DNA of 64,000 bases. It comes from Variovorax sp. WS11. Lineage in GTDB: Bacteria > Pseudomonadota > Gammaproteobacteria > Burkholderiales > Burkholderiaceae_C. Both the position numbers and the translations under genes were made by a program. Below the pieces are notes generated by a model. The model did no database searches and was not told the origin of the DNA. It worked only from the letters and a program-made list of their open reading frames with translations. The DNA lies in contig NZ_JAAGOW010000004.1 in the NCBI RefSeq assembly GCF_010499245.1, forward strand, positions 558,001 through 622,000, read 5' to 3'. This document shows, piece by piece, positions 35,133 to 44,806 of this stretch; the stretch's first letter is position 1; the number at the start of each line of letters is the position of its first letter.

Positions 35133-36155
35133 CTAAGCTCGAAGGGCGTCGATGCGCACGGATGCGCCGGTACGGCAGGCCTCGGCGATGGCCAGCGCAG
35201 TCGCCAGCGAACGCAGGCCGTCGACGGCCGTGGCGGCAGGCTCGCCTTCACTGCGGATCGCGGCGCAGAACCTCGCAACGCCGCGCGCGTACAGGCTTTC
35301 ATGTTCGACCGCGATGGCGCGCTCGCCCCCGGCGTCGCGCAGCAGCACGTCCCCCACCGGTTGTTGCGTCATCACATGGCGGCCGACGATCGAACCCTTG
35401 TCACCGTGGATCTCGATACCGGTGCCGGCAAATGGCGTCGTGAAGGCGTCGTGCAATTGCGCCAGCACGCCGTTGTCGAAGCGCAAGGCTGCCATGACGC
35501 CGTCTTCCAGCCCCTCGCGGGCGAGGAACGCCGAGTGGGACAGGCCGATGGCTTCGATCGGCTCGGCACCCAGGATGAAGCGCAAGGTGTCGGCGTCGTG
35601 CACGCAGATGTCGAGGATCACGCCACCGCCCGCAGCGGGTTTGTCGATGCGCCAGCCCTGCAGGTGAGGCGGGAGGTAGACGGCGTGGAACACACGCGCG
35701 AAGAGCGGTCGGCCGATCACACCGCCTTGCACGAGCTCGCGAATCCTGCGGTGCGTGGCGGCGTTGCGAAGGTGGTGGTTGGTTGCCATCACGACGCCGG
35801 CCTGGGCGCAGGCGCGCACCATTTGCTGCGCGTCGTCCAGCGTCAATGCCAGAGGCTTTTCGCAAAGCACGTGCTTGCCGGCCGCTGCGGCCGCCAGCAC
35901 CTGGTCGCGATGCAGTTCATTGGTCGTGCTGATGTAGACGACCTGCACGAGGGGATCGGCCAGCAGCTTCGCGACGGAGTCATAGGCGCTGTCGATGCGG
36001 TGCTGCCTGGCGTAGTCCGTGGCGCGTTGCGCATTGCTGCTGGCCACCGCCACCACCTCGTGCCCAGGTTGGTGGCGGATGGCGCCGATCATGTGCTCGG
36101 CGGCGATCGTGCTGGCGCCGATCAAGCCCCATCCGACTGGCTCATTGCTTTCCAC
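35133..36155 (-). CDS. Gfo/Idh/MocA-family dehydrogenase
   Basis: 340 residues. N-terminal Rossmann fold (GLIGASTIAAEHM), the family EKP motif at VLCEKPLAL, and C-terminal catalytic residues in GGGVILDICVHDADTLRFI (Asp/His on the active-site strand). Such enzymes oxidise sugars, inositols or 3-keto sugars with NAD(P). The start is GTG with AAGGAG nine bases upstream. It is the first gene of the 13-gene operon, directly behind the LacI-controlled promoter, so the substrate is probably a sugar or cyclitol derivative. Confidence 0.92.
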   Translation of the reverse strand: MESNEPVGWGLIGASTIAAEHMIGAIRHQPGHEVVAVASSNAQRATDYARQHRIDSAYDSVAKLLADPLVQVVYISTTNELHRDQVLAAAAAGKHVLCEKPLALTLDDAQQMVRACAQAGVVMATNHHLRNAATHRRIRELVQGGVIGRPLFARVFHAVYLPPHLQGWRIDKPAAGGGVILDICVHDADTLRFILGAEPIEAIGLSHSAFLAREGLEDGVMAALRFDNGVLAQLHDAFTTPFAGTGIEIHGDKGSIVGRHVMTQQPVGDVLLRDAGGERAIAVEHESLYARGVARFCAAIRSEGEPAATAVDGLRSLATALAIAEACRTGASVRIDALRA

Positions 36156-36180
36156 GGCGTCTCCTTTGCGGCTACATTTG

Positions 36181-36226
36181 TTGGAACGGTTGAATGAATT
36201 ATTGGAACGTTCCAGTAAAAGGTCAA
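36181..36226 (-). promoter_or_regulatory. Sigma70-like promoter with LacI-type operators
   Basis: On the minus strand a -35 TTGACC (36221-36226), a 17-bp spacer and a -10 AATAAT (36198-36203) drive the 13-gene operon. The perfect palindrome TGGAACGTTCCA (36203-36214), with the central CG usual for LacI-family sites, sits in the spacer. A second imperfect copy, TTGGAACGGTTGAA (36181-36194), lies about 21 bp away near the expected transcription start. This geometry fits steric repression by the divergent LacI protein. Confidence 0.75.
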
Positions 36227-36261
36227 GCGCCGATGCCGTGCCCTAGGGAAAACACCCACTC

Positions 36262-37278
36262 ATGAAGCGCAACTCATCTTCGCCACGTCCCGTCACGATC
36301 CTGGACGTCGCTGCCGCAGCCAAGGTTTCCAAGTCGACGGTCTCGCTGGTCCTCAAGGACAGCCCGTTGATTCCGGCTGAAACGTCCGAGCGCGTGCGGG
36401 AGGCGGCGGCCAAGCTCGGCTACGTGTACAACCGCCGCGCCGGCCAGATGCGGGGCGGCTCCTCGAACACGATTGCAGTGCTCATCAACGACTTGATGAA
36501 CCCGTTCTTTGCCGAGATCCTCGTCGGGGTCGAGCGCAAGCTCGTCGACGCCGGCTACATCGTCCTGATGGCGCACACCAACGAGGACGTCGATCGGCAG
36601 CACAAGGTCTTGCAGGCCATGCGGGAGCAGGGCGCCGCGGGCATGGTGCTTTGCCCGGCGTTCGGGACGCCACGCACCCTGCCCAAGGAAGTGCAGTCGT
36701 GGGGAATCCCATTGGTGGTGATGGTGCGCACCTTGGGGCCGGGCAGCTATGACTTCGCGGGCGCAGACAACGAGCACGGCGTCTTCGTCGCAACCCGACA
36801 CCTGCTCGACGCCGGTCACAAGCGCATCGGCTTCCTGGGGGGCCACACCGGCGTCGTGCTTGAACAGCGGCTGAAAGGCTACAAGTCTGCACTTGCCGAA
36901 CGCGGCCTCGAGTTCGACGAGGAGCTGCTGGTCGGTTCGGATCCGACCCGGCAGGGGGGCTACGAGAGCATGAACGTGCTCCTGGACAAGAAGCCCGGCG
37001 CGACCGCAGCGATTTGCTACAACGATATCGTGGCCTTCGGCGCCATGTCGGCATTGGGCGAACGCGGCCTGCGAGTGGGGTCGGACTTCGCGTTGATGGG
37101 CTTCGACAACGTGCAGGATGCGGCGCACTCGAACCCGCCGCTCACCACCGTGGACATCCGGCCCAGCGAACTGGGGGAGCATGCGGCTGCGGTCCTGCTC
37201 GCGCGCATCGAGGATCCCCAACGGGCGCGCCAGCTTTACCTGGTGGAGCCCAAGCTCCTGATACGGCAATCCGCGTGA
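36262..37278 (+). CDS. LacI-family transcriptional repressor
   Basis: 338 residues. The HTH and hinge are at about 11-60 (VTILDVAAAAKVSKSTVSLVL), followed by a periplasmic-binding-like sugar sensor domain (IAVLINDLMNPFFAEILVGVE; IGFLGGHTGVVLEQRLKGYK). It is divergent from the sugar-transport operon, and palindromic sites in the shared promoter are its likely operators. The ligand should be the imported sugar or a metabolite of it. It ends 14 bp before the convergent FAD oxidoreductase gene. Confidence 0.92.
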   Translation: MKRNSSSPRPVTILDVAAAAKVSKSTVSLVLKDSPLIPAETSERVREAAAKLGYVYNRRAGQMRGGSSNTIAVLINDLMNPFFAEILVGVERKLVDAGYIVLMAHTNEDVDRQHKVLQAMREQGAAGMVLCPAFGTPRTLPKEVQSWGIPLVVMVRTLGPGSYDFAGADNEHGVFVATRHLLDAGHKRIGFLGGHTGVVLEQRLKGYKSALAERGLEFDEELLVGSDPTRQGGYESMNVLLDKKPGATAAICYNDIVAFGAMSALGERGLRVGSDFALMGFDNVQDAAHSNPPLTTVDIRPSELGEHAAAVLLARIEDPQRARQLYLVEPKLLIRQSA

Positions 37279-37292
37279 AGGCTGCCGGAGTG

Positions 37293-39332
37293 TCAGCCCC
37301 AAGCTGGCCTGGCTGCCCAAAGACCCTTCAGCATCTCGCACATGGCTGCTCGCGTGAGGAAGCCGGCATCGGGAGGGACAAGCGCAAGCTCGTAGCTCCT
37401 TTCCAAAGCCACGGCGACAAGGCCCAGGAACTTGTGAGCCTCCGCCAAGGACACGGCCCGCTCCGGATGGAATGGCAGCAGCTTGAAGCGGGGCTCGAGC
37501 CGCAGGAACTCCTGCATGGGATCTTCGTCATGGAGCTTGGCGACTTCGAAGAGGTCCACGCCGGCGCGGGTCGACAGGTCGTAGAGCGTTTCGACGAATC
37601 TGAAGCACGGATGCCGACGGGTGATCCCCTCGAAATGGGCGCCGGTCACGCTCACCGGCAACGCCTGCGTCGTGACGATGCTCTGCGCGAAGTCCGCCCA
37701 TGAGGCCGGGTGGTCCGGGTGGAAGTACCAGTCGGGATCGTGCGGCACCAGGCCACGCAACGCGGCCCACTGGATCGCGGCGAAGTGCGGATGATCGCTG
37801 GGGACATCCGCGAAGTAGGTGAGCTTTCCGCCGCGCCGGATGATCTCCGTCTGCAAGGCCTCCACGGGAACGGAGGAGGGCGGGCAATCCCCTTGCACCG
37901 CCATCGCAGCCGCAACGCCGGCCGCGATGCCGGACTGGATGCGCACGGCCTCGACGCGCGTGGCGCCGAACGCCACGTGCGTCGCGCTGATCGCCCCGCA
38001 GGTCAGGAGGTTGTCCACGCCTTGCGGCAGCAGGCAGCGATAGGGAACCTGGAACGGTGCCCGGGCGACGCGGTTGATCATGTAGCCGTCCGGGTAGCTG
38101 TACCCGGGCGGCACTTCGTCGGCGCAGCCTTGCGACTCGATGGCCCAGTCGCCGATGGCGATGGCATCCGCATGCGGTGGAGCGCGGAAGCCGTCGCCGC
38201 GAATGAAGGGGTTGATGTCGGCTTCGCTCAGGCCATGGCGGCCGACGATGCGCCGGCCCTCGCGCACATAGATCTGGTAGGGAAGATGGCCGTTGTCCAG
38301 GAACTCGTCGTCGGCGAGGCCGAGCTCCGGCATGCCGCCTTCGGTCTGGACGAAATACAGATAGCCCAGTGCATGATCGACGAAGCGCTGGCGCAGCGGT
38401 GCACGCTCGCGCGGATGGGTCAGGACGTAGGCCCGGTTGGGTCCGACCAGGTTGTTGCCGCGGACCATCCGGTTGAGCAGGTACTTGCCGTTCACCAGTA
38501 CATAGAGCGTGTCGAAGTAGACCGGGGTTCCGTCCGGCAGCGTCTTGGCCGGTTCCCATCGATAGACGGTCGGGTCGTAGCCCGGCGGCGGGCTTCGCAG
38601 CCGGTGCTTTGCCCCCGGCGACCGATCGGCATAGAGCCTGCAGTGCAGGCGGTAGGCGAAAGCCATGATCGCGTCGTCGCTTTCACCGCTGCTTCCCGCG
38701 AGCACCGAATGCGGAAGAACGCCGTCGTCCGACAGCTTCGATCCGGAGACGAAGATCTTCCCCGCGTGGGGTTCGTCGGCCGAGCGGGCTTCCCGGCCAA
38801 TCCTGAACGGAGCGCCGGACCAGGCCGTGACGTCCGCCTCGTACGAGGCATCGATCACGATGCGCGCCTGGACGCTCTCGACCCCCTCATCGGCCGGATC
38901 GAGGTTGCCCATCGGATCGCAGGCATGCTGCCATTGCACGGCCTCGATGCGTTGCCCGTTCATGCGGACGCCCACGGGCACGGCACCCAGCTCGATCCGC
39001 AGCCCTGCGGTCTCTTTCGCGAGCTCGAGCCAGACGGCTGCCAGCACATGGCTCTCCCACACCAGGTCCGCCCGCTTGGTGAACAGCGGGTCCTCGAGGC
39101 CGATGCGCGCATAGTGCGCCTTCACGCGCGCAGCCACCTCCTCGGCGATGCCGCTGAGCGCCTGGGGTGTCGCGCAGTCGAACCCGAAGGTGCCGTTCGC
39201 GTTCATGCCGCCCAACACCGGCGTGGCTTCGAGCAGCATGACGGAAGCGCCGGATCGGGCTGCCGCGATCGCCGCTGCGCAGCCGCCGGGATTGCCTGCG
39301 ATGACCAGCACGTCCACGAGCGCATCGTTCAT
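37293..39332 (-). CDS. FAD-dependent oxidoreductase (PF12831-like)
   Basis: 679 residues. The N-terminal FAD loop is VLVIAGNPGGCAAAIAAARSG, then LLEATPVLGGMNANGTFGFD. RIVIDASYEADVTAWSGA is typical of the FAD-dependent oxidoreductase family PF12831. The C-terminal about 150 residues (WADFAQSIVTTQALPVSVTG onward) form an extra helical region. Last gene of the acyl-CoA ligase operon, 61 bp after the Mo subunit gene. Substrate unknown. A decayed fragment of a close relative occurs at 58196-58315. Confidence 0.8.
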   Translation of the reverse strand: MNDALVDVLVIAGNPGGCAAAIAAARSGASVMLLEATPVLGGMNANGTFGFDCATPQALSGIAEEVAARVKAHYARIGLEDPLFTKRADLVWESHVLAAVWLELAKETAGLRIELGAVPVGVRMNGQRIEAVQWQHACDPMGNLDPADEGVESVQARIVIDASYEADVTAWSGAPFRIGREARSADEPHAGKIFVSGSKLSDDGVLPHSVLAGSSGESDDAIMAFAYRLHCRLYADRSPGAKHRLRSPPPGYDPTVYRWEPAKTLPDGTPVYFDTLYVLVNGKYLLNRMVRGNNLVGPNRAYVLTHPRERAPLRQRFVDHALGYLYFVQTEGGMPELGLADDEFLDNGHLPYQIYVREGRRIVGRHGLSEADINPFIRGDGFRAPPHADAIAIGDWAIESQGCADEVPPGYSYPDGYMINRVARAPFQVPYRCLLPQGVDNLLTCGAISATHVAFGATRVEAVRIQSGIAAGVAAAMAVQGDCPPSSVPVEALQTEIIRRGGKLTYFADVPSDHPHFAAIQWAALRGLVPHDPDWYFHPDHPASWADFAQSIVTTQALPVSVTGAHFEGITRRHPCFRFVETLYDLSTRAGVDLFEVAKLHDEDPMQEFLRLEPRFKLLPFHPERAVSLAEAHKFLGLVAVALERSYELALVPPDAGFLTRAAMCEMLKGLWAARPAWG

Positions 39333-39393
39333 TGAGTAGCCTCCGCGCTACGCGCTGCGGTGCGAGCTTGCTTGGGGCGGCCCGGCGCGTCGC

Positions 39394-41574
39394 TCATGCG
39401 GGTCTCAGTCCATGGTGCTTGATGGGCAGCGAGCGGATGCGCTTGCCGCAGGCCGCGTGGATCGCATTGCAGACCGCTGGCGCCAAGGTCGGAACCATCG
39501 CTTCGCCGACGCCCCCCATCGCAGCGCCACTTTCGATGATGTACACCTCGACCGAGGGAGCGCCGGCCATGCGCAGGACCGGGTAGTCGTGAAAGTTGCT
39601 TTGCACCGCAGCACCCTCCTGGATGGTGATCTCTTCGGCCAGGGCAGCGCTCAATGCGTTGACAATGCCGCCCTGCATTTGCGCTTCGACCGTATCGGGG
39701 TTGATCACTTTGCCACAGTCGACGACCGCCACGATGCGGTGCACGCGCAGCAGGTCGCCCGCGACCTCGACCTGCGCCACCTGGGCGACGATGCTGTCGA
39801 CGTTCTCGCAAAAGGCGATGCCCCGACCATGTCCCGCCGGCAGCGGGCTGCCCCAGCCGCAGGCTTCAACGGCCTTGTCCAGCACCGCGAGCCCTCGGGG
39901 GCTGTCGCGCAGGAGCCTGCGCCGGAACGCGGCGGGGTCCTGTCCTGCGGCTAGCGCGACCTCGTCGATGAAGCCCTCCATGAAGAAGCCGTTGTGCGAA
40001 GCGCCGACGGATCGCCAGTACCCGATGGGCACATGGGTGGGCTGATGCACATAGTCGATGTGCTGGTGGGCGATCGCATAGTGAAGCCCGGCGGCGGTGT
40101 TCTTGGTCGTCAGCGCCATGATGGCGGAGGCATCCAGTCCATCCTTGAAGAACGAGGGCCAGAACTTCTCATGCACCGAGGGACCGACGATCCGCATGGT
40201 CAGGCCGGTCAGTTGGCCCTTGTCGTCGAGGCTGCCCTTCATGCGCGCAGACATCGCGGGGCGATGAAACCCGTGCCGCATGTCTTCCTCGCGCGTCCAG
40301 ATCAGCTTGACCGGCCTGCCGACGGCCATGGACGCCCGAATCGCCTGTTCGACGAAGTCGTCGTGGATGCGGCGGCCAAAGGCGCCGCCCAGCAGGGTGG
40401 CGTTGATCACGATGCGGTCGTCGGGCAAGCCCGTGAGCCGTCGCGCGGCGTCGAGCGCGGTGGTGTGGCATTGCGTCGGCGCCCACACCTCGCACCGTTC
40501 CTTCGTCACTCGCGCGGTGCAGTTCATGGGCTCGAGCGGTGCGTGATGCAGGAAAGGCACCGTGTAGTCGACGGAGACGAGCTTGGACGCGCCGGCCGCG
40601 GCCGCGGCCGCGTCGCCGACGCGGCGGAACATCGCCGCTTCGCGTGCGCCGAGCTTCTCCCTTTCGGAAGCCATCAAGCGCTCCGTCGTGTCGCGATCGT
40701 GCGGGCTTTCGCGGTAGCGGATCGTGAGCTGGTCGAGCGCCTGCTTCGCATGCCAGAAGGTGTCGGCCACGACGATCACCGCGCCCGGTGACTGGACGAT
40801 GTCGACCACGCCGCGAAGCTTGATCGCGCTGTCGCGATCGATGTCCGCGATCTCCGCGCCGTAGACGGGTGCCTGTCGCGGCGTTGCATACAGCATGCCG
40901 GGCAGCCGCACATCGACGCCGAAGATGCCGCTGCCGTCGACCTTGGACGGGATGTCCGTGCGGGCGATGCGCCGACCCACCAGGCGACCTTTACCCGGTG
41001 CGCGCAGCGATGGATCGGACGGCACCGGCAGCTTGGCCGCGGCCGAGGCAACGTCGCCGAAGCCGATCCGGCGGCCGCTCGGGCCATGGACGACCTGTCC
41101 GTCGAGCGCATCGCAGGAAGCGGGAGCGACGCCCCAGCGCTGGGCTGCGGCGGCGATCAGCATTTCCCGCGCGGCAGCGCCGGCGCGGCGCATCGGCAGG
41201 TTCCACAGCCTGACGCTCCAGCTGCCCGAGGTCAGCTGGTACTTCGTGACGTCGGGGCGCTGATAGCCCACCGCGGCAGGCGGGGGCTGGACCGTGATGC
41301 GGTTCCAGTCGGCCCCCAGTTCGTCGACGATGATCATCGCGAGCGCCGTCTGCGCGCCTTGCCCCATCTCGACCACGGGAACGGTCACCGTGACGGCACC
41401 GTCTGCGTGCACCGCGAGGAAGAGGCCGAAGGAGCCCGTGACAGGCTCGGGCCTGGCGCGCTGGACCGAGCACCCCTCCAGCGGCAGCGCGATCATCAGG
41501 CTGGCGCCGGCGGCAGCCGATGCCTGCAGGAAGGCGCGGCGGTTCAGCGCACCGCCGTGTCGTGCTGTTTTCAT
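39394..41574 (-). CDS. Isoquinoline 1-oxidoreductase-like Mo subunit (IorB type)
   Basis: 726 residues. A twin-arginine signal (NRRAFLQASAAAGASLMIALP) points to export, as in IorB/aldehyde oxidases of this class. Mo-cofactor binding stretches are EMGQGAQTALAMI, QCHTTALDAARRLTG and LLGGAFGRR; the catalytic Glu lies in GGVGEAMVPTLAPA. The 2Fe-2S subunit gene is 11 bp upstream. No FAD subunit is present, typical of Ior-type enzymes that pass electrons to cytochromes. It hydroxylates an N-heterocycle or oxidises an aldehyde. Ribosome site GAGGAGG precedes the ATG at 41574. Confidence 0.9.
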   Translation of the reverse strand: MKTARHGGALNRRAFLQASAAAGASLMIALPLEGCSVQRARPEPVTGSFGLFLAVHADGAVTVTVPVVEMGQGAQTALAMIIVDELGADWNRITVQPPPAAVGYQRPDVTKYQLTSGSWSVRLWNLPMRRAGAAAREMLIAAAAQRWGVAPASCDALDGQVVHGPSGRRIGFGDVASAAAKLPVPSDPSLRAPGKGRLVGRRIARTDIPSKVDGSGIFGVDVRLPGMLYATPRQAPVYGAEIADIDRDSAIKLRGVVDIVQSPGAVIVVADTFWHAKQALDQLTIRYRESPHDRDTTERLMASEREKLGAREAAMFRRVGDAAAAAAGASKLVSVDYTVPFLHHAPLEPMNCTARVTKERCEVWAPTQCHTTALDAARRLTGLPDDRIVINATLLGGAFGRRIHDDFVEQAIRASMAVGRPVKLIWTREEDMRHGFHRPAMSARMKGSLDDKGQLTGLTMRIVGPSVHEKFWPSFFKDGLDASAIMALTTKNTAAGLHYAIAHQHIDYVHQPTHVPIGYWRSVGASHNGFFMEGFIDEVALAAGQDPAAFRRRLLRDSPRGLAVLDKAVEACGWGSPLPAGHGRGIAFCENVDSIVAQVAQVEVAGDLLRVHRIVAVVDCGKVINPDTVEAQMQGGIVNALSAALAEEITIQEGAAVQSNFHDYPVLRMAGAPSVEVYIIESGAAMGGVGEAMVPTLAPAVCNAIHAACGKRIRSLPIKHHGLRPA

Positions 41575-41585
41575 GCTTGTCCTCC

Positions 41586-42035
41586 TCAGGTCTTGGCGGC
41601 GCGATGGATCGCCCGCTTGACGCGTTGGTAGGTGCCGCAACGGCAGAGGTTGGTGATGGCTTCCTCGATCTGGGCATCGGTCGGCTGAGGGACCTGCCGA
41701 AGCAGGGCGGCGCTCGCCATGATCATTCCGGACTGGCAGTAGCCGCACTGCGGAACCTGCTCGGCGATCCAGGCCTTCTGAACAGGATGCGAGCGGTCCT
41801 TGGACAGCCCCTCGATCGTGTGGACCTGTGCGCCTTCCAGCGAGCCGATCGGCACGAGGCAGGAGCGCGTCGCCTGCCCGTTCAGGTGGACGGTGCAGGC
41901 GCCGCACAGGCCGGCCCCACAGCCGAATTTGGTGCCGGTCAGGCCGAGTTCGTCGCGCAGCACCCAGAGCAGCGGTGTATCGGCGTCGGCCTCGACGGCG
42001 CGGCGCTGGCCATTGATCGTCAAACGGGTGGTCAT
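41586..42035 (-). CDS. 2Fe-2S subunit of Mo hydroxylase (IorA type)
   Basis: 149 residues with the plant-type [2Fe-2S] cysteines 39, 44, 47, 59 (GCGAGLCGACTVH) and the second cluster cysteines 97, 100, 131, 133 (QCGYCQSG; LCRCG). Length and motif spacing are standard for XDH-family small subunits. It transfers electrons from the Mo site of the partner. It starts 10 bp after the TctC receptor gene stop. Confidence 0.95.
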   Translation of the reverse strand: MTTRLTINGQRRAVEADADTPLLWVLRDELGLTGTKFGCGAGLCGACTVHLNGQATRSCLVPIGSLEGAQVHTIEGLSKDRSHPVQKAWIAEQVPQCGYCQSGMIMASAALLRQVPQPTDAQIEEAITNLCRCGTYQRVKRAIHRAAKT

Positions 42036-42045
42036 GGGCGGCTCC

Positions 42046-43011
42046 TTATTGCGGCTTGATGTTGGCGGCCTTCAGGATCGGCTCCCAACGCTCGTGCTCG
42101 GTCTTCATGAGGTTGGCGGCTTCCTGCCGGCTGATCGACATCGGCTCGAATCCCATCTTCTTGAAGGCCGCCACCGTTTCCGGCTTCTTTACTGCGGCAA
42201 CGACGGCCGCATGCAGCTTGGTGACGACGGGCTCGGGCGTGCCCTTGGGCGCCAGCAGCACGTAGCGCGCGCTGACGTCGACGCCCGGCAGGCCGGATTG
42301 CGCCATCGAGGGAAAGTCGGGCGCCAAGGGTGTGCGCCGGTCGCCGACGACCGCGAGCACCTTCAGCTTGCCGCTCTGCACGTAGGGCAGCGCATTGGTC
42401 AGCGTGAACATCCCGATCTGGACGTGGCCCGCCAGCAGATCCGTCAATGCGGGCCCGTTGCCGCGATAGGCCACCTCGTTGAACTTCACGCCGGACTTCT
42501 GCATGAGAAGCAGGCCGGCCAGGTCGTGCGGCGTGCCCACGCCCGGCGTCGCGTAGTTGATCTTCCCCGGCTCCTTCTTGGCGAGTTCGATCAGTTCCTT
42601 CACGTTGTTGGGCGCAAATGAAGGGTGTGCGGCGAGCACGATCGGCGCCGAGGCGAAATAGGCGACCGGCACGAAGTCCTTCATGGTGTCGAACTTCAGG
42701 TTGGCGAAGATGTACTCGAAGATCGCGGCGGTGTCGCCGTTGACGACCAGCGTGTAGCCGGTCGGCGCCGCGGCGGCGGCCGCCGCCATGCCGATGGTCG
42801 TGCCTGCCCCGCCCTTGTTGTCGATGATCATCGGTTGCCCGATCTCGCTGGCCATGCGCTCGGTCAGCTGTCGCGTGACGGTGTCGGTGCCGCCGCCCGG
42901 CGCGAGGGGCACGATCACCTTGATCTCCCGGGTCGGAAACTCGGACGCGGAGGCCGGGCCCGCGAAGAGGAGCGGCGAAAGCGCGATCAGCGCCGTGGTG
43001 AACCATTTCAT
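42046..43011 (-). CDS. Tripartite tricarboxylate (Bug/TctC) receptor
   Basis: 321 residues, signal peptide LIALSPLLFAGPASA, then FPTREIKVIVPLAPGGGTD and the conserved GVGTPHDLAGLLLMQKSG. A periplasmic receptor for an organic acid, with no TctAB membrane partner nearby. Situated between the acyl-CoA ligase and Mo hydroxylase genes, it probably binds the acid or heterocycle that these enzymes process. The ATG at 43011 is set by the signal peptide. Confidence 0.92.
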   Translation of the reverse strand: MKWFTTALIALSPLLFAGPASASEFPTREIKVIVPLAPGGGTDTVTRQLTERMASEIGQPMIIDNKGGAGTTIGMAAAAAAAPTGYTLVVNGDTAAIFEYIFANLKFDTMKDFVPVAYFASAPIVLAAHPSFAPNNVKELIELAKKEPGKINYATPGVGTPHDLAGLLLMQKSGVKFNEVAYRGNGPALTDLLAGHVQIGMFTLTNALPYVQSGKLKVLAVVGDRRTPLAPDFPSMAQSGLPGVDVSARYVLLAPKGTPEPVVTKLHAAVVAAVKKPETVAAFKKMGFEPMSISRQEAANLMKTEHERWEPILKAANIKPQ

Positions 43012-43043
43012 GTCTGTCTCCTTGATCTGCGACGGGTGGATGG

Positions 43044-44613
43044 CTAGTTGGCGATCGCGGGGACCGCAGGCTCGAAGAACACTTCCGCAATGCGGTTCTT
43101 CTGGACTTTCCCGGTGGTCGTCAACGGGAGATCCGCTTCCGACGAGAGCCGGACGAAGGAAGGCACCTTGTACGGCGCGAGCTCGCGCCGGCAGTGGTCG
43201 AGCAGCTCGGTGTCGCTGGGCATGCGCCCGGCCTGCGGAACGATGACGGCAGCGAGAACCTCGTCGCGGGTGGGATGCGGCACGCCCACCACGACGGCGA
43301 GATGCACGTCGGGGTGCGTCATCAGCACGGCTTCGATCTCGGCGGGCGACACGTTGATGCCGCCGGTCTTCACCATTTCCTTCAGCCGGCCGTGGAACTG
43401 GAGGCGCCCCTCGGCATCCACGCACCCGAGGTCCCGGCTCTTGAAATAGCCTTGGTCGTCGAAGGCGGCGTCCGTCTGGGCTTCGTCCTTGTAGTAGCTG
43501 ACCGCATAGCCCTTGATGCGGATCTCGCCGATCTGCCCCGCAGGCAAGTCCTCTTCCGTGTCGGGATGGACGATGCGCTGCGCAAGGCCCGGCAGCGGCG
43601 TCCCGCAGCAGGCGGTGCGGACCGCCGGAGTTTCGCCGGCGCCGGCCACGTGCGAGTTGCCGTAGGTTTCCGTCATTCCGTAGACATTGCAGATCTCGGG
43701 GGCCAGGCGGAGGGCGCGCTGCATCTGCGCCGCATTGCCGAAGGTCGTGCCGGTGCGCAGGCGCAGCTGCCGCGTCGCGAACTCGGGGTGATCGACCACG
43801 GCCTGCACCATGTTGGGCGTCCCGTAAAAGACGGTGCAGCGTTCGGCCTCCATCAGTTCCAGGGCACGGCCGGGGTCGAAGGAGTCCTGCAGCACGACGC
43901 ATCCGCCATGGCTGAGCACGGCCGGCAAGGCGTTGGAGCAACCGAAGCCCCAGAACAGCGAGACGCCGAGCCACAGCCGGTCCTGCTCGCTGAGGCGCTG
44001 CCGCTCGCCGATGTGCCAGGTGTTTTCGACCATGCCCCGATGCAACAGTTGCACGGCCTTGGGGTTGCTGGTGGAGCCCGAGGTGTAGAGCAGGAAGGCC
44101 GGATCGTCGGGCTCGGGAATCAGGGGTATTTCGCCGGGGCTTTGGTCTGCGTCCAGTTCGTCGAAGCGCTGCCAGTCGGGCGGCAGTTCGTCGCCGACGC
44201 CGACCACGTGCCGCAGGAGCGGCAGCCGGCCTCGAAGGCTCGCGATCTCCTTTTCATAGTCGTGCCGGAGGTAGCGCCGCGTGCAGACCAGCAGCCGGGC
44301 GTCGGAGTGGGACAGCGCGTACTCGATCTCGCGGGGTGTCCACCAGGTGTTCATCGAAACGACGATCGCGCCCAGCGTGGTCACCGCCAGGGCAGCCACG
44401 ATCCATTCAGGCTGGTTCCCCATCAGGATCGCCACCTTGTCGCCGCGCGAAATCCCCAGCCGTTGCAGGCCGCGTGCGGCGCGATCCACCTCCGCGGCCA
44501 GTGCACGGTAGGTCAGGCGGGTCGATGGTGCGACCACGGCCTCGCGGGTCGGGGTGGCGGCGTGCGATCTCGAAGCACGCCGGGCAAGGTGCTGGCTGGG
44601 GGCGTTGGGTCAC
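43044..44613 (-). CDS. AMP-dependent acyl-CoA synthetase, frameshift near N-terminus
   Basis: AMP-binding enzyme with LLYTSGSTSNPKAVQLLHRG, YGMTETYG, GRLKEMVKTGGINVSPAEIE and catalytic Lys in TTGKVQKNR. It forms acyl-CoA from a carboxylic acid and ATP. A GTG at 44613 with GAGGAG six bases upstream is the natural start (MTQ...). One surplus base in a C5 run near 44600 shifts the frame; removing it joins MTQ to SQHLARRASRSHAATPTREA in frame with the rest. As read, translation could begin only at an internal GTG (44537), losing about 25 residues. Error or lesion, not decidable here. Confidence 0.85.
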
Positions 44614-44707
44614 CGGTTTCTCCTCGGCAGGGGTCAGGGGCGGGCGGTGCCGTCAACTGCGTGGGCATGGCGTTTCGGCATCTTCAGCATAGCCGCGATT
44701 TCTGTTT

Positions 44708-44758
44708 TAGTTCTTAGGGAAGAACCTAGTTCACATAGAAGAACTACTTCGATTAAAC
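44708..44758. promoter_or_regulatory. Tandem GTTC-N8-GAAC operators in divergent promoter
   Basis: Two dyads lie between the acyl-CoA ligase operon and the SMP-30 operon. Site A has GTTC at 44710-44713 and GAAC at 44722-44725. Site B has GTTC at 44729-44732 and GAAC at 44741-44744, inside TAGTTC-ACATAGAA-GAACTA. The offset is 19 bp. A plus-strand promoter with -35 TTCACA (44730-44735), 17-bp spacer and weak -10 TTAAAC (44753-44758) overlaps site B. The same tandem arrangement recurs at 48571 and 58093. The nearby IclR protein is the likely binder. Confidence 0.7.
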
Positions 44759-44806
44759 TTTGGGGCATCGCAGCATTGGCTGCTTACCTATCACTAGGAG
44801 TACGCG

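Noticed and set aside
33218..35443. 741-codon open frame on the plus strand over the CoA-transferase gene
   Set aside because: Antisense to a gene with a clear family match and catalytic motif; composition typical of a shadow frame.
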